Source: AP-15 sp963700195
GTDB lineage: Bacteria; Pseudomonadota; Alphaproteobacteria; ATCC43930; CGMCC-115725
DNA: 64,000 bases
Assembly: GCA_963700195.1 (NCBI GenBank)
Contig: CAVOWQ010000016.1
Coordinates: forward strand, 1 to 64,000
Direction of reading: 5' to 3'
Shown: one piece after another, positions 35,808-45,857 of the stretch
Layout of the letters: every line of letters begins with the position of its first letter
How positions within the stretch are numbered: the stretch's first letter is position 1
Notes under the pieces: generated by a model
What the model saw: the letters and a program-made list of their open reading frames with translations, nothing else
Database searches by the model: none
Told to the model about the DNA's origin: nothing
Program-made: the position numbers and the translations under genes

Positions 35808-38418
35808 TTACGAGGTCGACTCGGGATTGGGCTGCAATGGCTGCAGCCGCCGATAGGCGTAGCCGATGCCGACCAGAACCGCGCCGAGACCGATGAAGGA
35901 AAGCGCCCGCAACGCCGCCGCTGAGATCGGCCATGTCGGACAGAAACACTTTGCCGACGACCAGGCCGAGGCCGAGCAACGAGGCGCGGCGCAGCCAAAG
36001 GCTGCGCCATTTGAGCGCCGCCCCGAGCCCGGCCGCGGCGAAGGCGAGCCAGGCGGCCGAGTAGGCGTACCATTCCGCTTCGCCGGTCAAGCCTTGGTTC
36101 AAGCGGTCGCCTTGGAAGAAATGGCGCACTTCGAGTGTCACCCAGAGAAAGGCGAAGCCGGCGGCGAGAACCAGCGCCGCCTGCCAGAGGACGCGTGGAC
36201 CCAGCCGATAGAAGCCGATCCCGGCATAAAGCGCCGCCGGGATCGCATAGGCCAGGAACAGCGAGTCGAGGAGGAACCAGCCTTCGACCGGCGCGCCAAA
36301 AAAAGGCATCACCGGATTGAGAAAGATCGCCTGCCAGCCGACCGCGAAGACGGTCGCGATCGCGAACAGGATGACGCCGCTCCAGCGCAATACGACCCGG
36401 TCGCGCCGCTCGCCGAGGTGCAGCAGCCACCCGGCCATTACAGAGCCAAGCTATCGTCTCGACCGCGTTGAGAGCGAAATCGTCGAGCACGAAACGGAGC
36501 GGCCGATCGCTCAGCGCGTGCCACAGCTCGAGGGTCACCAGCAGCACCGAGAAGACGACGCTTCCGGCCTCGAGCACTTTCACCAGCAGATCGTCGGCAC
36601 GGCTGCCGAACTGCCGGGTGGCGAGGATGAACGCCGCCGCCGGGACGCCGTAGCCGTAGAGCAACCAGTTGAAGATCAGGGTGTCCGACAGCGCATAGCG
36701 CAGGACTTCGGGATTGAGGGTCAGCCGGACCAGCACGGCGGCGGCGATGCCGAGCGCGACATGGCGCAGGACAGGCAACCGCAGGCGGCCTTCGACCCAG
36801 GCGAGCGCCGGCAAGTGCAGGGCGAGGGCCACCGTCAACCAGGCATTTTCGAGGACGAACACGGCGGCGAGGATCGTGCAGCCGAGGACGCCCACGGCAT
36901 AGGCGGCCAGCACCAGCTCGTTCTCGGCCTCCCCGTCGCGGCGCTGCGCCGCCCAGCAGGCTGCGGCCAGTTCCAGCGCTGCCAGAGCGAGCGCGACGAC
37001 CGTCCAGTCGAGATCGAGACCGAAGGCGGCAATTCGCCAATACGAGACAGCAAGAAGGATCGGCGGCGTCGCCGCCGATAGGGCGGCCCACCGGCTCGGC
37101 CGCGGCACTCGCGCCAGGGACGCGAAACCGCCGGCGCCCAGCAGCAGGCCAAAGGCGATCGCAACCGTGAGGAAACGGCCGACCTCTTCGGGCGGGAGGT
37201 TGTGCAGGAGGCCAATCCGCTGATCCACCGGCAACGGCAGGCTCCAGAGGGCGAGCAGCGCCGCCGCCAGGGCGCCGGCGGCGGCGAGAACATCGTCGAG
37301 CCGGCTGTCGCGGTAGGCAAAGGCGAGCAGCGAGAATGCGGTCAGGAACGCGCAGCCGAGCGCGGCCGTGCCGTCGGAATCGACCTGCACCAGAACGAGG
37401 ACGGCGGCCGATATCGCCCAGAAAGCGGTTCTGACCACGGCGCGCACCGCCGGCTCGTCGATCACGCCTTCCAGGAAGGGCACACCCGGAATGCCGCGGC
37501 GCAGCGCAGCGAAGAGACCGATCTGAGCCAACAAATAGCCGCCGACCACCCAGACGTCCGCGGGGTCGTAAAGCATCGCCAGCCACAGCAGGGCCCAGCC
37601 GATCGAACCGGCCAGCGCAATCCAGGCCAACCACCACCATGCGCGATGCCGCAGCAGCGCCAGCGAGCCGGCGCCGACCAGGATCAGGTAGGCGAACAGC
37701 GCGGGCGCGGAGGGCTGTTCGCTGCTGACCATTGCCGGCACCGCAAAGGCCCCGGCCAGGCCCAGAACGGCGACGAATGGCCCGTGCTGCAACGACATCA
37801 GCACAGTCGCCGCGGCTGTGAGGGCGAGCAGCGGAAAGGCCAGCGCGGGCGGCAGCAGCCCGTAGAGCTGGTAGGCGGCGTAGAGGCTGGCGAAGATCGT
37901 CGCCGCGCCGGCGGCGGCAAGCGCCTGGGAGACGTTGGACGGGCGCGCCTCGGCAGGCTCACCCCACACGATCCACTCCGCGCCGGCCCACAGGGCAAGC
38001 CCGAGCAGCACGCCGAGGGCGACGCGCACCGCCGGTGTCAGGAGGCCGTAATCGATCGACAATTTGACGAGAAAGGCGCCGCCCAGCGCCAACGCGACAC
38101 CGCCCAGCCACACCAGCCAGTTCTCGACCAGGATCTCCTCCCAGCCCTTTCCGGCAGGAGCCGGCGGCAGAGGTGCGAGCGATTTGGGCGGGAAAGGAGG
38201 GCGCCTCGCCGACCGCTTCTTCGGGCAATAGCGCCTCGCCGACGGCGCCTCGGGCACGCTCGGCCGGCAGATCCTCGAACCGGGACAGTCGCTGATCGAG
38301 AACCTCGACGCTGGCCTTCAGGGCGAGGATAGTCGCGGTCAGCGCGCGAGTACGGGAAAAACGCCTTTGCCGCCAAAACCGAGGCAGCGATGACGCACAG
38401 GGTGAGCAGCCAGTCCAT
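35808..38418 (-). CDS. DUF2339 polytopic membrane protein, several frameshifts
   Basis: About 870 codons. Start MDWLLTLCVIAASVLAAKAF, then a coiled region ILALKASVEVLDQRLSRFED, then WEEILVENWLVWLGGVALAL, the DUF2339 landmark, and some twenty or more hydrophobic helices to GIGYAYRRLQPLQPNPESTS. The frame changes near 38355, 38190, 36435 and 35925, each by one base; the true stop is TAA at 35808-35810. Role of the family is unknown; it sits in the inner membrane. Divergent from the TetR regulator, which may control it. Confidence 0.75.
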
Positions 38419-38482
38419 GCGAGCCCTCCCGAGCTTCCCGCCTGTTTGGCGGATGGTGCGATCTGCCGAACCACTATATTGA

Positions 38483-38498
38483 AAGTGAATGTTCACTT
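38483..38498. promoter_or_regulatory. Palindromic operator upstream of the TetR gene
   Basis: AAGTGAATGTTCACTT: perfect seven-base arms AAGTGAA/TTCACTT round a two-base centre. It lies between the divergent TetR and DUF2339 starts, with a TATATT -10-like box just before it (38475-38480). An ATG at 38489 falls inside the palindrome, so translation from 38513 is more likely and the site is probably the regulator's own operator. Confidence 0.6.
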
Positions 38499-38512
38499 AC
38501 AAATCAAAAGTG

Positions 38513-39088
38513 ATGCCTCGATCGGCGGGAGTGAAAACAAAGGTGGAGCGTGCAGCGGTGGATCTGTTTGCCGCCAACGGCTTCGACGGCGTGTCGATCG
38601 CCGACATCGCCGCGGCGGCCGGAGTGTCGCAGGGCGCCCTCTACCGCCATTACCCGAGCAAAGAAGAACTCGCCTGGGCGCTGTTCTCGACCGCCTATCT
38701 ACGCACCGGCGAGGAGCTCGATCGGATCCGCACCGGCGGCGCCGAGTTCGAGGCCGCGGTGACGGCAATGATCGCGCATTTCTGCGCCCTTTATGACGAA
38801 GATCCGGCCTTGTTCCGCTTCATGCTGATCACCCAGCACGGCTTTCTGCCGCGTATTCCGAGCGGCTCCCGCACCCCGGTCGATGCCGTAGCCGATCTCG
38901 TCGGCGACGCCGTTGCGAAAAACCGACTGAAGCCCATCGATCCGGCGTTGGGTGCCGCCGTCATCATGGGTGTCATTCTGCAGTCCGCCACCTTCCATAT
39001 TTACGGGCGTCTCGGCGGATCTCTGGGCGCTCGGGCGCCGGTGTTGGCACGCGCCGCGATCGCCGCGGTCGCGGCCCTTGCTCAGTGA
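38513..39088 (+). CDS. TetR-family transcriptional regulator
   Basis: 191 residues from ATG 38513. An upstream ATG at 38489 is in frame but overlaps the operator palindrome. Helix-turn-helix: VERAAVDLFAANGFDGVSIA, DIAAAAGVSQGALYRHYPSK. The C-terminal ligand domain has FRFMLITQHGFLPRIPSG and a hydrophobic end. Ligand unknown. Likely controls itself and the divergent DUF2339 gene. Confidence 0.86.
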   Translation: MPRSAGVKTKVERAAVDLFAANGFDGVSIADIAAAAGVSQGALYRHYPSKEELAWALFSTAYLRTGEELDRIRTGGAEFEAAVTAMIAHFCALYDEDPALFRFMLITQHGFLPRIPSGSRTPVDAVADLVGDAVAKNRLKPIDPALGAAVIMGVILQSATFHIYGRLGGSLGARAPVLARAAIAAVAALAQ

Positions 39089-39100
39089 CGGTGGAGGCAT

Positions 39101-39654
39101 TCAGAGGCGGGTGGACAGCCAGATGGCGACGCGCGAGCCGGTCTTGACCACTGCGCTGATCAAGTCATAGGCCGGGCTCTCCTCTGCCCCTCGCGCGATC
39201 GCGAGGTCGCGATGTGCGATCTCGTCGTCGCGAAACGACAGGATCGTCTCCCGAAGCGCCGGATCGTCCTCACCGAGTGCTTGCGGCCTGAGCTTGGTAA
39301 TGCTCGTCGATCACTTCCTCGACCGCGACCGTGCATGCCATCGCAGCCTGCTCGCCCAGCAGCGCGGTCGCGGCGCCGAGCGCGTATCCGGCAACATTCC
39401 ACAGCGGGTGAAGCAATGTCGGCCGCACGCGCCTTTCTTGCAACAATGTCTCGAACCGGGCGAGGTGGCGCTTCTCGGCCTCGGCCATCTGCCGGATCAC
39501 CCCCGCGGCGCGGCCGCGTCCGAGCACATCCAGCTGCCCTTCATAGATGCGGGTCGCGCCGTATTCGCCGGCGTGATCGACGCGCAGCATGCGCGCGAGC
39601 TCCTCCTCGGAAGGACGGTCGCCCGGCAATCGATGTCGCGCGGTCGTCGCTCAT
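39101..39654 (-). CDS. coq7: Demethoxyubiquinone hydroxylase (COQ7 family), two frameshifts
   Basis: Di-iron hydroxylase late in ubiquinone synthesis, membrane-associated. MSDDRATSIAG (ATG 39654) joins after a one-base change near 39625 to RPSEEELARMLRVDHAGEYG with the first iron ligands, MAEAEKRHLARFETLLQERR follows (E-x-x-H), then AMACTVAVEEVIDEHYQAQ; a shift near 39280 leads to LRETILSFRDDEIAHRDLAI (the last E-x-x-H) and TGSRVAIWLSTRL. Overlaps the end of dsbB by four bases (ATGA). Length ~184 residues is normal for the family. Confidence 0.82.
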
Positions 39655-40169
39655 GCGGTTCCTCGGCGCAATCCGGCGCGCTCCGGGGCTCTGCGCGATT
39701 GCAGAAACGCCGCGAGGCAGCAGCCCATCATGATCAGGGACGCAAGCAGGTTCCAGCCGGCGAGCGAGATGCCCCACAGCGACCATGCCGGCTCGTCACA
39801 GCGCACCGGCTGCTGGTGCAGGATTTGCGCCTTCAAGGCCTCGAGCGTATCGGCCGCGGTGGCGGCTCCGCTGCAAGCGGTCGGGCCCGCGAACCAATGC
39901 TGCTCGACCCCGACATGATAGAAGGCGAGCCCGCTGCTCACGACAAAGACCGCGGCGAGGAGCAGCGCCACCCAGGGCAAGGCCGGACGGCTGCCGACCA
40001 TCGTCGCGACAAACGAGATCACGATCGCGACCCCCCACGGCCAGCGCTGCAACAGGCACAGCTCGCAAGGGGCAAGCCCGCCCCAATACTGCGACACCAG
40101 CGCTCCGCCGAGCACAACGGCGCTCGCCCCCAGGACAAACGCGGTAAACGCGCGGGTGGGTTCGATCAT
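39651..40169 (-). CDS. dsbB: Disulfide bond formation protein DsbB
   Basis: 172 residues, four membrane helices. Reoxidises DsbA with ubiquinone as acceptor. First Cys pair in APCELCLLQRWPWGVAI; second Cys pair ACSGAATAA and QPVRCDEPAW in the second periplasmic loop. ATG 40169 starts four bases after the yqaA stop, and the end overlaps coq7: one operon joining quinone-linked oxidation with quinone synthesis. Confidence 0.85.
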   Translation of the reverse strand: MIEPTRAFTAFVLGASAVVLGGALVSQYWGGLAPCELCLLQRWPWGVAIVISFVATMVGSRPALPWVALLLAAVFVVSSGLAFYHVGVEQHWFAGPTACSGAATAADTLEALKAQILHQQPVRCDEPAWSLWGISLAGWNLLASLIMMGCCLAAFLQSRRAPERAGLRRGTA

Positions 40170-40173
40170 GCCT

Positions 40174-40752
40174 TCATAGATAGCGCAGCACGAGGAACCC
40201 GCCAACGAGGGCCAGCGCGAAGGCGCTGGTCACCAGCATCAGGCGGCGCTCGATGAACTCACGGACCGGGTCGCCAAACCACCAGAGAAGGCCCGCCAGC
40301 AGGAAAAACCTGATGCTGCGCGAGACGAGCGCGGCCAGAGCGAAGGCGAGCAGGTCGAACTGCGCGACGCCGCTCGCGATCGTGACGAGCTTGAAGGGGA
40401 TCGGCGTCAGCCCCTTCAAAATGATGATCCAGGCGCCCCAATGGGCGAAGGCGGCCTTCAACGCCTCGTACTTGTCCATCGCATGGTAGAATTCGAGCAC
40501 CGGCCGGCCGACCGCGTCGAACAGGAAATAGCCGATCGCGTAGCCGACAAAGCCGCCGGCCACCGAGGCGAGCGTACAGACCCCCGCGATCAACCAGGCC
40601 CGGCGCGGCTGCGCGAGGATCATCGGGATCAGCAGGATGTCGGGCGGCAGCGGAAAGAACGAGCTCTCGGCGAACGAGATGGCCGCCATCACCCACATCG
40701 CGTGGCGGCTGGCGGCCAGGGCGAGCGCCCGGGAATAAAGACGGTCGAGCAT
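40174..40752 (-). CDS. yqaA: YqaA/DedA-related membrane protein (VTT domain)
   Basis: 192 residues, about five to six helices. SFAESSFFPLPPDILLIPMI is the conserved YqaA/DedA start; GGFVGYAIGYFLFDAVGRPV and LKGLTPIPFKLVTIASGVAQ (with the conserved Arg/Lys-Pro-type loop) follow. DedA-superfamily proteins move lipid carriers or keep membrane proton homeostasis. First gene of yqaA-dsbB-coq7. Confidence 0.85.
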   Translation of the reverse strand: MLDRLYSRALALAASRHAMWVMAAISFAESSFFPLPPDILLIPMILAQPRRAWLIAGVCTLASVAGGFVGYAIGYFLFDAVGRPVLEFYHAMDKYEALKAAFAHWGAWIIILKGLTPIPFKLVTIASGVAQFDLLAFALAALVSRSIRFFLLAGLLWWFGDPVREFIERRLMLVTSAFALALVGGFLVLRYL

Positions 40753-40812
40753 TGTTTAAAAGCGAACGGCCGGTATCAGGAACCGACAGTCGCCGCAGGG
40801 ATGGCAATCCCT

Positions 40813-41358
40813 TCATATAATTCGGCCATCGAGATCCGAAGGTCGACCGTGGTTAAGAATGAGAGTCGCTTCGGCGCCGCGAACGAGCTGGATGCCCCAA
40901 TGGTCGTTCTCCCGTCTGTAAAGCTCGGCATGATGGCTATCGGCATCGATGAGCATGATCTCGCGGACGCTCTCCATGGTTTGATAGGCCGGAAGCTTTA
41001 AGCGGCGATCGGTTCGCTCGGTGCTCGGCGACAAGATCTCGACAATCAGGATCGGGTCCACCATCGCCTGCCGGCCGGGCTCGTTGGGCTCGCAAGTGAC
41101 GGCAATATCGGGGACATAATACGAATTGGCACGATCGGGGCGCACCACTCCGGGCTCGATCTGGGCATTGCACGGCCGCCGGCCTGCGAGGGCCGCATCG
41201 ATCCGGGAAACGAGCCGCACCGCGAGAATGCGATGCGCCTCTGCCGGCGGCGCCATTGCGACGGGAAAGCCGTCGATCAGCTCGTAGCGCGTGTCGGTCC
41301 CGTCGTCCCAACGGAGGAACTCCTCGAGGGTCATACGTCTGATTGCCGGCTCGGCCAT
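40813..41358 (-). CDS. Uma2-family (DUF820) PD-(D/E)XK-fold protein
   Basis: 181 residues from ATG 41358. Motifs RMTLEEFLRWDDGTDTRYEL with the typical E-L-I-D-G, AQIEPGVV, YYVPDIAVTC (the Pro-Asp of the nuclease-like core), DPILIVEILSPSTERTDRRL with E-x-L-S-P-S-T, and K-x-x-x-Y. Uma2 proteins are common in cyanobacteria and alphaproteobacteria, possibly nuclease-related; role unknown. Lies 27 bases behind the ABC exporter gene, maybe cotranscribed. Confidence 0.88.
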   Translation of the reverse strand: MAEPAIRRMTLEEFLRWDDGTDTRYELIDGFPVAMAPPAEAHRILAVRLVSRIDAALAGRRPCNAQIEPGVVRPDRANSYYVPDIAVTCEPNEPGRQAMVDPILIVEILSPSTERTDRRLKLPAYQTMESVREIMLIDADSHHAELYRRENDHWGIQLVRGAEATLILNHGRPSDLDGRII

Positions 41359-41385
41359 TTCTAACCTCCGCACGTAAATATAGTG

Positions 41386-43249
41386 CTATTCGGCGGCGGC
41401 GAGGCCGGACGAGCGGACCGGGTCGAGGAACCCACCGGACTGCCGCCGCCACAGGCGCGCGTAGGTGCCGCCGCGCGGCGAGCAATTCGGTGTGGGTGCC
41501 TTCCTCGACGATATTGCCTTCGTCGAGCACGACGAGGCGGTCGAGGCGCGCGATCGTCGACAGCCGGTGCGCGATCGCGATGACCGTGCGGCCCTTCATC
41601 AGCCCGTCGAGCTGTTCCTGGATCGCCGCCTCGATCTCCGAATCGAGCGCCGAGGTGGCCTCGTCGAGCACCAGGATCGGCGCGTCCTTGAGGATCACCC
41701 GAGCGAGCGCGATGCGCTGGCGCTGGCCGCCCGACAGCTTGACGCCGCGCTCGCCGACATGCGCGTCGAAACCGCGGCGTCCGTACCAGTCTTCGAGCCC
41801 CTCGATGAATTCGAGAGCATGCGCCTGGGCTGCGGCGCGGCGCACCTCCCACTCGCTCGCTTGCGGCCGGCCGTAGCGGATATTGTCGCGGATCGAACGG
41901 TGCAAGAGTGACGTGTCCTGCGTCACCATCGCGATCTGGGCGCGCAGGCTTTCCTGTGTCACCGTCGCGATGTCTTGCCCGTCGATCAGGATCCGGCCGC
42001 GTTCGAGGTCGTAGAAGCGCAGCAGAAGGTTGACGAGGGTCGATTTGCCGGCGCCCGAGGGTCCGACCAGACCGACCCGCTCGCCGGGCGCGACGGCGAG
42101 GTCGATGCCATGCAGGACGCCTCTTGCCGTGCCATAGCCGAAGCGTACGCCTTCGAACCGCACCGCCCCGCGCTCGACCTGCAACGCGACCGCATCAGGC
42201 CGGTCCGGAAGCTGGCGCGGCACGGCGATCGAGCGCATGCCCTCCTGCACGACGCCGATATTCTCGAAGATTGTCGTCACGTTCTGCGCCACCCAGCCGG
42301 CGATTGCTGAGATGTGCCAGGTCAGCGGCAACGCCATCGCGACGGTGCCGACCGGGATGCGCCCGTCATTCCATAACCAGATCGCGATGACGCCGGTCCC
42401 GACGACAAGCATCGCGTTCAAGCTGGCGAGGGATAGCCCGAGCGTCGTCGTCAGCCGCAGCTGCGCGCGGAAGGCATCGGTCATATCGTCCATCGCCGCA
42501 CGCACGAATTCGTCCTCGTCGTGCGGCCGGGCGAACAATTTGACGGTCTGAATATTCGTGTAGCTGTCGACGACACGGCCGGTCAGCGCCGAACGCGTCT
42601 CGGACATCCGCCGCGAGCGTGTGCGCAGCCGCGGCACAAAATAGCGCAGCAGCGCCGCGTAGCCGCCGAACCAGAGCAGCACCGGGATCGTCAATCGGAC
42701 GTCGTTCGACGCCATCAGCGCTATCGCGCCGCCGCCATAGACGAAGATGTACCAGACCGCGTTGGTGGCCGAGACGACGCTCTCGCGCAAGGACGGCCCG
42801 GTCTGCATGACACGCTGCGCGATGCGGCCGGCAAAATCGTTCTGGAAAAACGCCCAGCTCTGCCGCACGACGTGCCAATGGCTCTGCCACCGTATCAGGT
42901 TGGAGAAGCCGGGGATGATCCCCTGGTTAGTGATCAAATTCTGCAGCAGCAGCGCCGCCGGCCGCGCCACCAGCAGGACGAACGCCATGCCGATGAGCTG
43001 CGGCCAATTATCGTGCAGCAATGATCCCGGCGCGTGGCCAGAGACCAAAGTCACCACGCGGCCGATGAAGACCGGTATCGTCGTGTCGAGAATCGCCACG
43101 ATAAAGCCGGCGACGAAGAGGGCGGCAACCAGGTGCCGCGCCTGCCGGGCATAATGCCAGTAAAACGCCCCGAGCCCGGCCGGCGGCGCCGTCCCGGTCG
43201 GGACCGCAGTAGGCTCTAAAAGGCTTTCGAAAAACCGGAAGACGTGCAT
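41386..43249 (-). CDS. ABC exporter, permease and ATPase fused, one frameshift
   Basis: About 620 residues. Six-helix permease (FYWHYARQARHLVAALFVAG to VVGTGVIAIWLW), then the ATPase domain: Walker A VGPSGAGKSTLVNLLLRFYD, Q-loop MVTQDTSLLHRSIRDNIRYG, signature KLSGGQRQRIALARVILKDA, Walker B ILVLDEATSALDSEIEAAIQ, H-loop AIAHRLSTIARLD. Near 41470 a one-base loss diverts the last 28 codons; repaired, the end reads GGTYARLWRRQSGGF and stops at 41386. Homodimeric lipid, drug or heavy-metal-tolerance-type exporter; substrate unknown. ATG 43249. Confidence 0.86.
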
Positions 43250-43799
43250 GACTGTGACGATTATCCCCACACTATGACGGCGCGCCGCGGTAGGTCTGCC
43301 GAAGACATACCGTTGTAACCGCGATTCCTGTTGCCGGTGGAAAGCGGCGCACACCGCAAGTGTATCGCGGTTTCATCCGATTTTCACGAGTTACACCGCC
43401 GCTTCGGCCGATCGAGGTGCGCAACCGCCCGCGCTGCCGCCCGGGCCATCCCGAAAAGCGGGATTCGCAGGCTTTGTCGCAGACGGTTCCGCGGCAGGCG
43501 AGCACGGGGCCGGGCGATTTCGGGGCAAATGCAACCCCCTCAGAATGGGAACGCCCTATCAACCGCACCCGGCTGCTGCGGTTCCGCGGTCACCTTGCTG
43601 TCCCGATCCGGCGCGATCGGTCGGGATACTACAATTGCATCGAAATCGAGAAATGGTACTTGCCTAAATTTTTATTTTCTTATAGTTCCGAGTAGGTTCT
43701 TGCGGCCGCGTAATATGAACGCGGTTAATTTTGGTTAATCTTAACGTTTCTGTCGGAAGTTCTGTGAAAAGCACCTTCGGACTGCGGGCACGGTGACAA
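43250..43799. other. 550-base region without a supported gene
   Basis: Open frames on both strands lack recognisable content. The last 120 bases are AT-rich and carry GGTTAATTTTGGTTAATCTT, two GGTTAAT copies ten bases apart followed by TTAA, recalling the TTAA-type half-sites of CtrA though the spacing is not the canonical seven. It may be the promoter of the J-domain gene. Confidence 0.4.
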
Positions 43800-44000
43800 T
43801 TGCTCCCGGATGATGCTGTGGCGCTGTTCCAGCGGCTCGGGATCGACGTCCGGTCGATCTCCGCCAAGGAGTTCACCGCCGCCTATTTTGTGCTGGCCAA
43901 GCGTTACCACCCCGACCGCGGCAATCAGCAAACCCATGAGCTGATGGCCAACATCAACGCCGCCCGGACGGCCATTTTGAAGTGCCGCCGAGTGGGTTGA
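43800..44000 (+). CDS. Small J-domain-like protein
   Basis: 66 residues. AYFVLAKRYHPDRGNQQTHE has the HPD motif of DnaJ domains and is followed by LMANINAARTAIL, the usual helix III with N-x-A-x-x-x-L. The start would be TTG 43800 (a stop lies two codons earlier) or GTG 43818. It lacks the rest of a DnaJ protein and is shorter than full J domains. Could be a stand-alone co-chaperone fragment or a real minimal J protein. Confidence 0.5.
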   Translation: MLPDDAVALFQRLGIDVRSISAKEFTAAYFVLAKRYHPDRGNQQTHELMANINAARTAILKCRRVG

Positions 44001-44120
44001 GCCTTGCCGTCAAACCGCTGACGAACGGAAGGCAAGATATGCCAGCTTCCTCATCGAGTCGCGTTCAGAGATAAGATAAGCCCAGACCCCAAGATGGCGA
44101 CGAGGGCGCCAAGGGCGACA

Positions 44121-44264
44121 CTAGTGTTCAGAGTCGTTCACACAATTCACCCGGCGATGAAAGCACGGCGAAAGCCGGTGCCCACGGCAGAAGTGGACCC
44201 CGGCTTTCGCCGGGAAAGCGAGGAGGGGGATCTGCTGAATCATCTGAATGGTTCTGAGCACTAG
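44121..44264. mobile_element. MITE-like element of 144 bp
   Basis: The ends are imperfect inverted repeats: CTAGTGTTCAGAGTCGTTCA at the left, and CTAGTGCTCAGAACCATTCA when the right end is read in reverse. The centre holds a strong hairpin, CGGCGAAAGCCGG with CCGGCTTTCGCCGG. There is no ORF. CTAG at both ends may be the duplicated or palindromic target. It lies in the intergenic space between the J-domain gene and the oxaloacetate-decarboxylase-family gene. Confidence 0.55.
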
Positions 44265-44290
44265 AAGGGGTCTCGGGAATAGAGAGAGGC

Positions 44291-45151
44291 CTACCCGCCG
44301 AGAAAGTTCTTCGTCCAACCCTTGTAGTCGGCGTCCCGGGTCGCTTTCGCCATGAACTCGGGAGATGGCACGCCCTTCAGATCCGCGGGCTTAACGCCGT
44401 CGCGCAGGGCCTTCAAAGTATCGTGGACTGCCTGCGCCGCCGCCATGATCGGCTGATGGCCTTGCAACGCGACGCGCGCCCGTCGGCTGGCCAGATAATC
44501 GAGATCGGACAACTCCGGCGCGCCGCCGCCAATGATGATCGGGATGTCGATCGCCGCCGCCGCGGCATCGAGCTGCGCGCGGTCCTTGATGCCGACAAAG
44601 AAGAATGCGTCGACGCCGGCCGCGGCGTAGGCCTTGGCGCGGGCGAGAGCGTCTTCGGTGCTGGTCGACCCCATCGCGATGGTTCGCCCGACAATGACCA
44701 GATCCGGGTCCTGCCGTGCGGCGAGCGCCGCGCGCATTCTGCCGACACCTTCCTCGATCGAGGTCAATCCTCGGCCGGCCGGGCCGTAGGGCCGCGGCAG
44801 CACGGTGTCCTCGATGGTCAGCGCCGATACTCCGGCGGTTTCCAACTCCTGCACCGTGCGCATGACGTTGAGCGCATTGCCGTAGCCGTGATCGGCGTCG
44901 ACCAGCAGCGGCAGGTCGAAGGCACGGTTGATGCGGTAGGCCTGCCCGGCGAATTCGCTCAGGGTGATGAGGATCAGGTCGGGCGCGCCGAGCACCGTCA
45001 GCGACGCGGTGGAGCCCGCGAACATGCCAACCTCGAAGCCCAGATCCTGGGCGATCCGCGCCGATAGCGGGTCGAACACCGAGGCCGGATGGTAGCAGCG
45101 ATCCCCTTTGAGGATGGCCCGGAAACGCCGCCGCCGATCGGTCCAGTTCAT
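44291..45151 (-). CDS. Oxaloacetate decarboxylase of the PEP mutase/isocitrate lyase superfamily
   Basis: 286 residues. CYHPASVFDPLSARIAQDLG, GMFAGSTASLTVLGAPDLIL and LLVDADHGYGNALNVMRTVQ (metal-binding Asp cluster) followed by EDTVLPRPYGPAGRGLTSIE are diagnostic of this branch, typified by the PA4872-type oxaloacetate decarboxylase; VIVGRTIAMGSTSTEDALAR is conserved further on. Cytoplasmic, Mg-dependent. Dimethylmalate lyase or related C-C lyases are alternatives. Confidence 0.8.
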   Translation of the reverse strand: MNWTDRRRRFRAILKGDRCYHPASVFDPLSARIAQDLGFEVGMFAGSTASLTVLGAPDLILITLSEFAGQAYRINRAFDLPLLVDADHGYGNALNVMRTVQELETAGVSALTIEDTVLPRPYGPAGRGLTSIEEGVGRMRAALAARQDPDLVIVGRTIAMGSTSTEDALARAKAYAAAGVDAFFFVGIKDRAQLDAAAAAIDIPIIIGGGAPELSDLDYLASRRARVALQGHQPIMAAAQAVHDTLKALRDGVKPADLKGVPSPEFMAKATRDADYKGWTKNFLGG

Positions 45152-45273
45152 CGCGTTCTCTCCTTCATCGGTTATTCGAGCAGCCTCGACAAGGCATGAG
45201 AAGCCGATGAAGAGGATGCCGCAATCGCCGGAAATGGCAAGTCGTGCGGCGGTCGCCCCGGCCTGCTATGCGC

Positions 45274-45672
45274 TCAGTCCATTCCGGATACCGAGACCGG
45301 CTCGATCTCGTACATGACCCGAACCTCGCCGGGTTGGCGGAAGGGGTAGGTGTCTTTGCCGAGATATTTCTTTGCCAATGAATCGACATGCGCGTCCGCG
45401 CCTTGCTCCACGGCCCGTCTGACGCGGCCGCGTATCTGGATGTAGCGGTAGGGGGTATCGGGATCCATGATCGCCAGCGCGACTGGCGCCCCCGGCCGCA
45501 AGGTGCGAGACTTGACCCGGCCTTTGGCCGTGTTCACGCGGATCACCCGATCGGTGTAATCGAACCATACCGGGGTCACCTGGGGCGATCCGTCGACCAT
45601 GATCGTGGCCAAATTGGCAAAAGCCTTCTTTTGCTGCAGCAAGTCGAGGTATTTGTCGGGAATGACTGCCAT
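45274..45672 (-). CDS. PPOX-class (pyridoxamine-phosphate-oxidase-like) flavin/F420 protein
   Basis: 132 residues from ATG 45672, preceded by AAGGAG-like bases. AVIPDKYLDLLQQKKAFANL, SPQVTPVWFDYTDRVIRVNT, RPGAPVALAIMDPDTPYRYI and a C-terminal ARYLGK-type helix (AKKYLGKDTYPFRQPGEVR) are the typical split-barrel signature. Such proteins bind FMN or F420. Substrate unknown. Divergent from the MFS gene. Confidence 0.85.
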   Translation of the reverse strand: MAVIPDKYLDLLQQKKAFANLATIMVDGSPQVTPVWFDYTDRVIRVNTAKGRVKSRTLRPGAPVALAIMDPDTPYRYIQIRGRVRRAVEQGADAHVDSLAKKYLGKDTYPFRQPGEVRVMYEIEPVSVSGMD

Positions 45673-45857
45673 TTGGCGCGCTCCTTGTCGCGGGGAAAAC
45701 GTCTTCATCCAAACGTCTCAGGCGGTAAGCCGATCCAGCGCCGATCAGCCATGCAACAGAATAGCGGCGCGCGGCGAACCGGGCCGTTGCGATTACCGCC
45801 GATTTAGGCTTACTTCGCGCTTCGTTCTCGTAAGGCCAAAATAGTTTGGTGGAGGAT

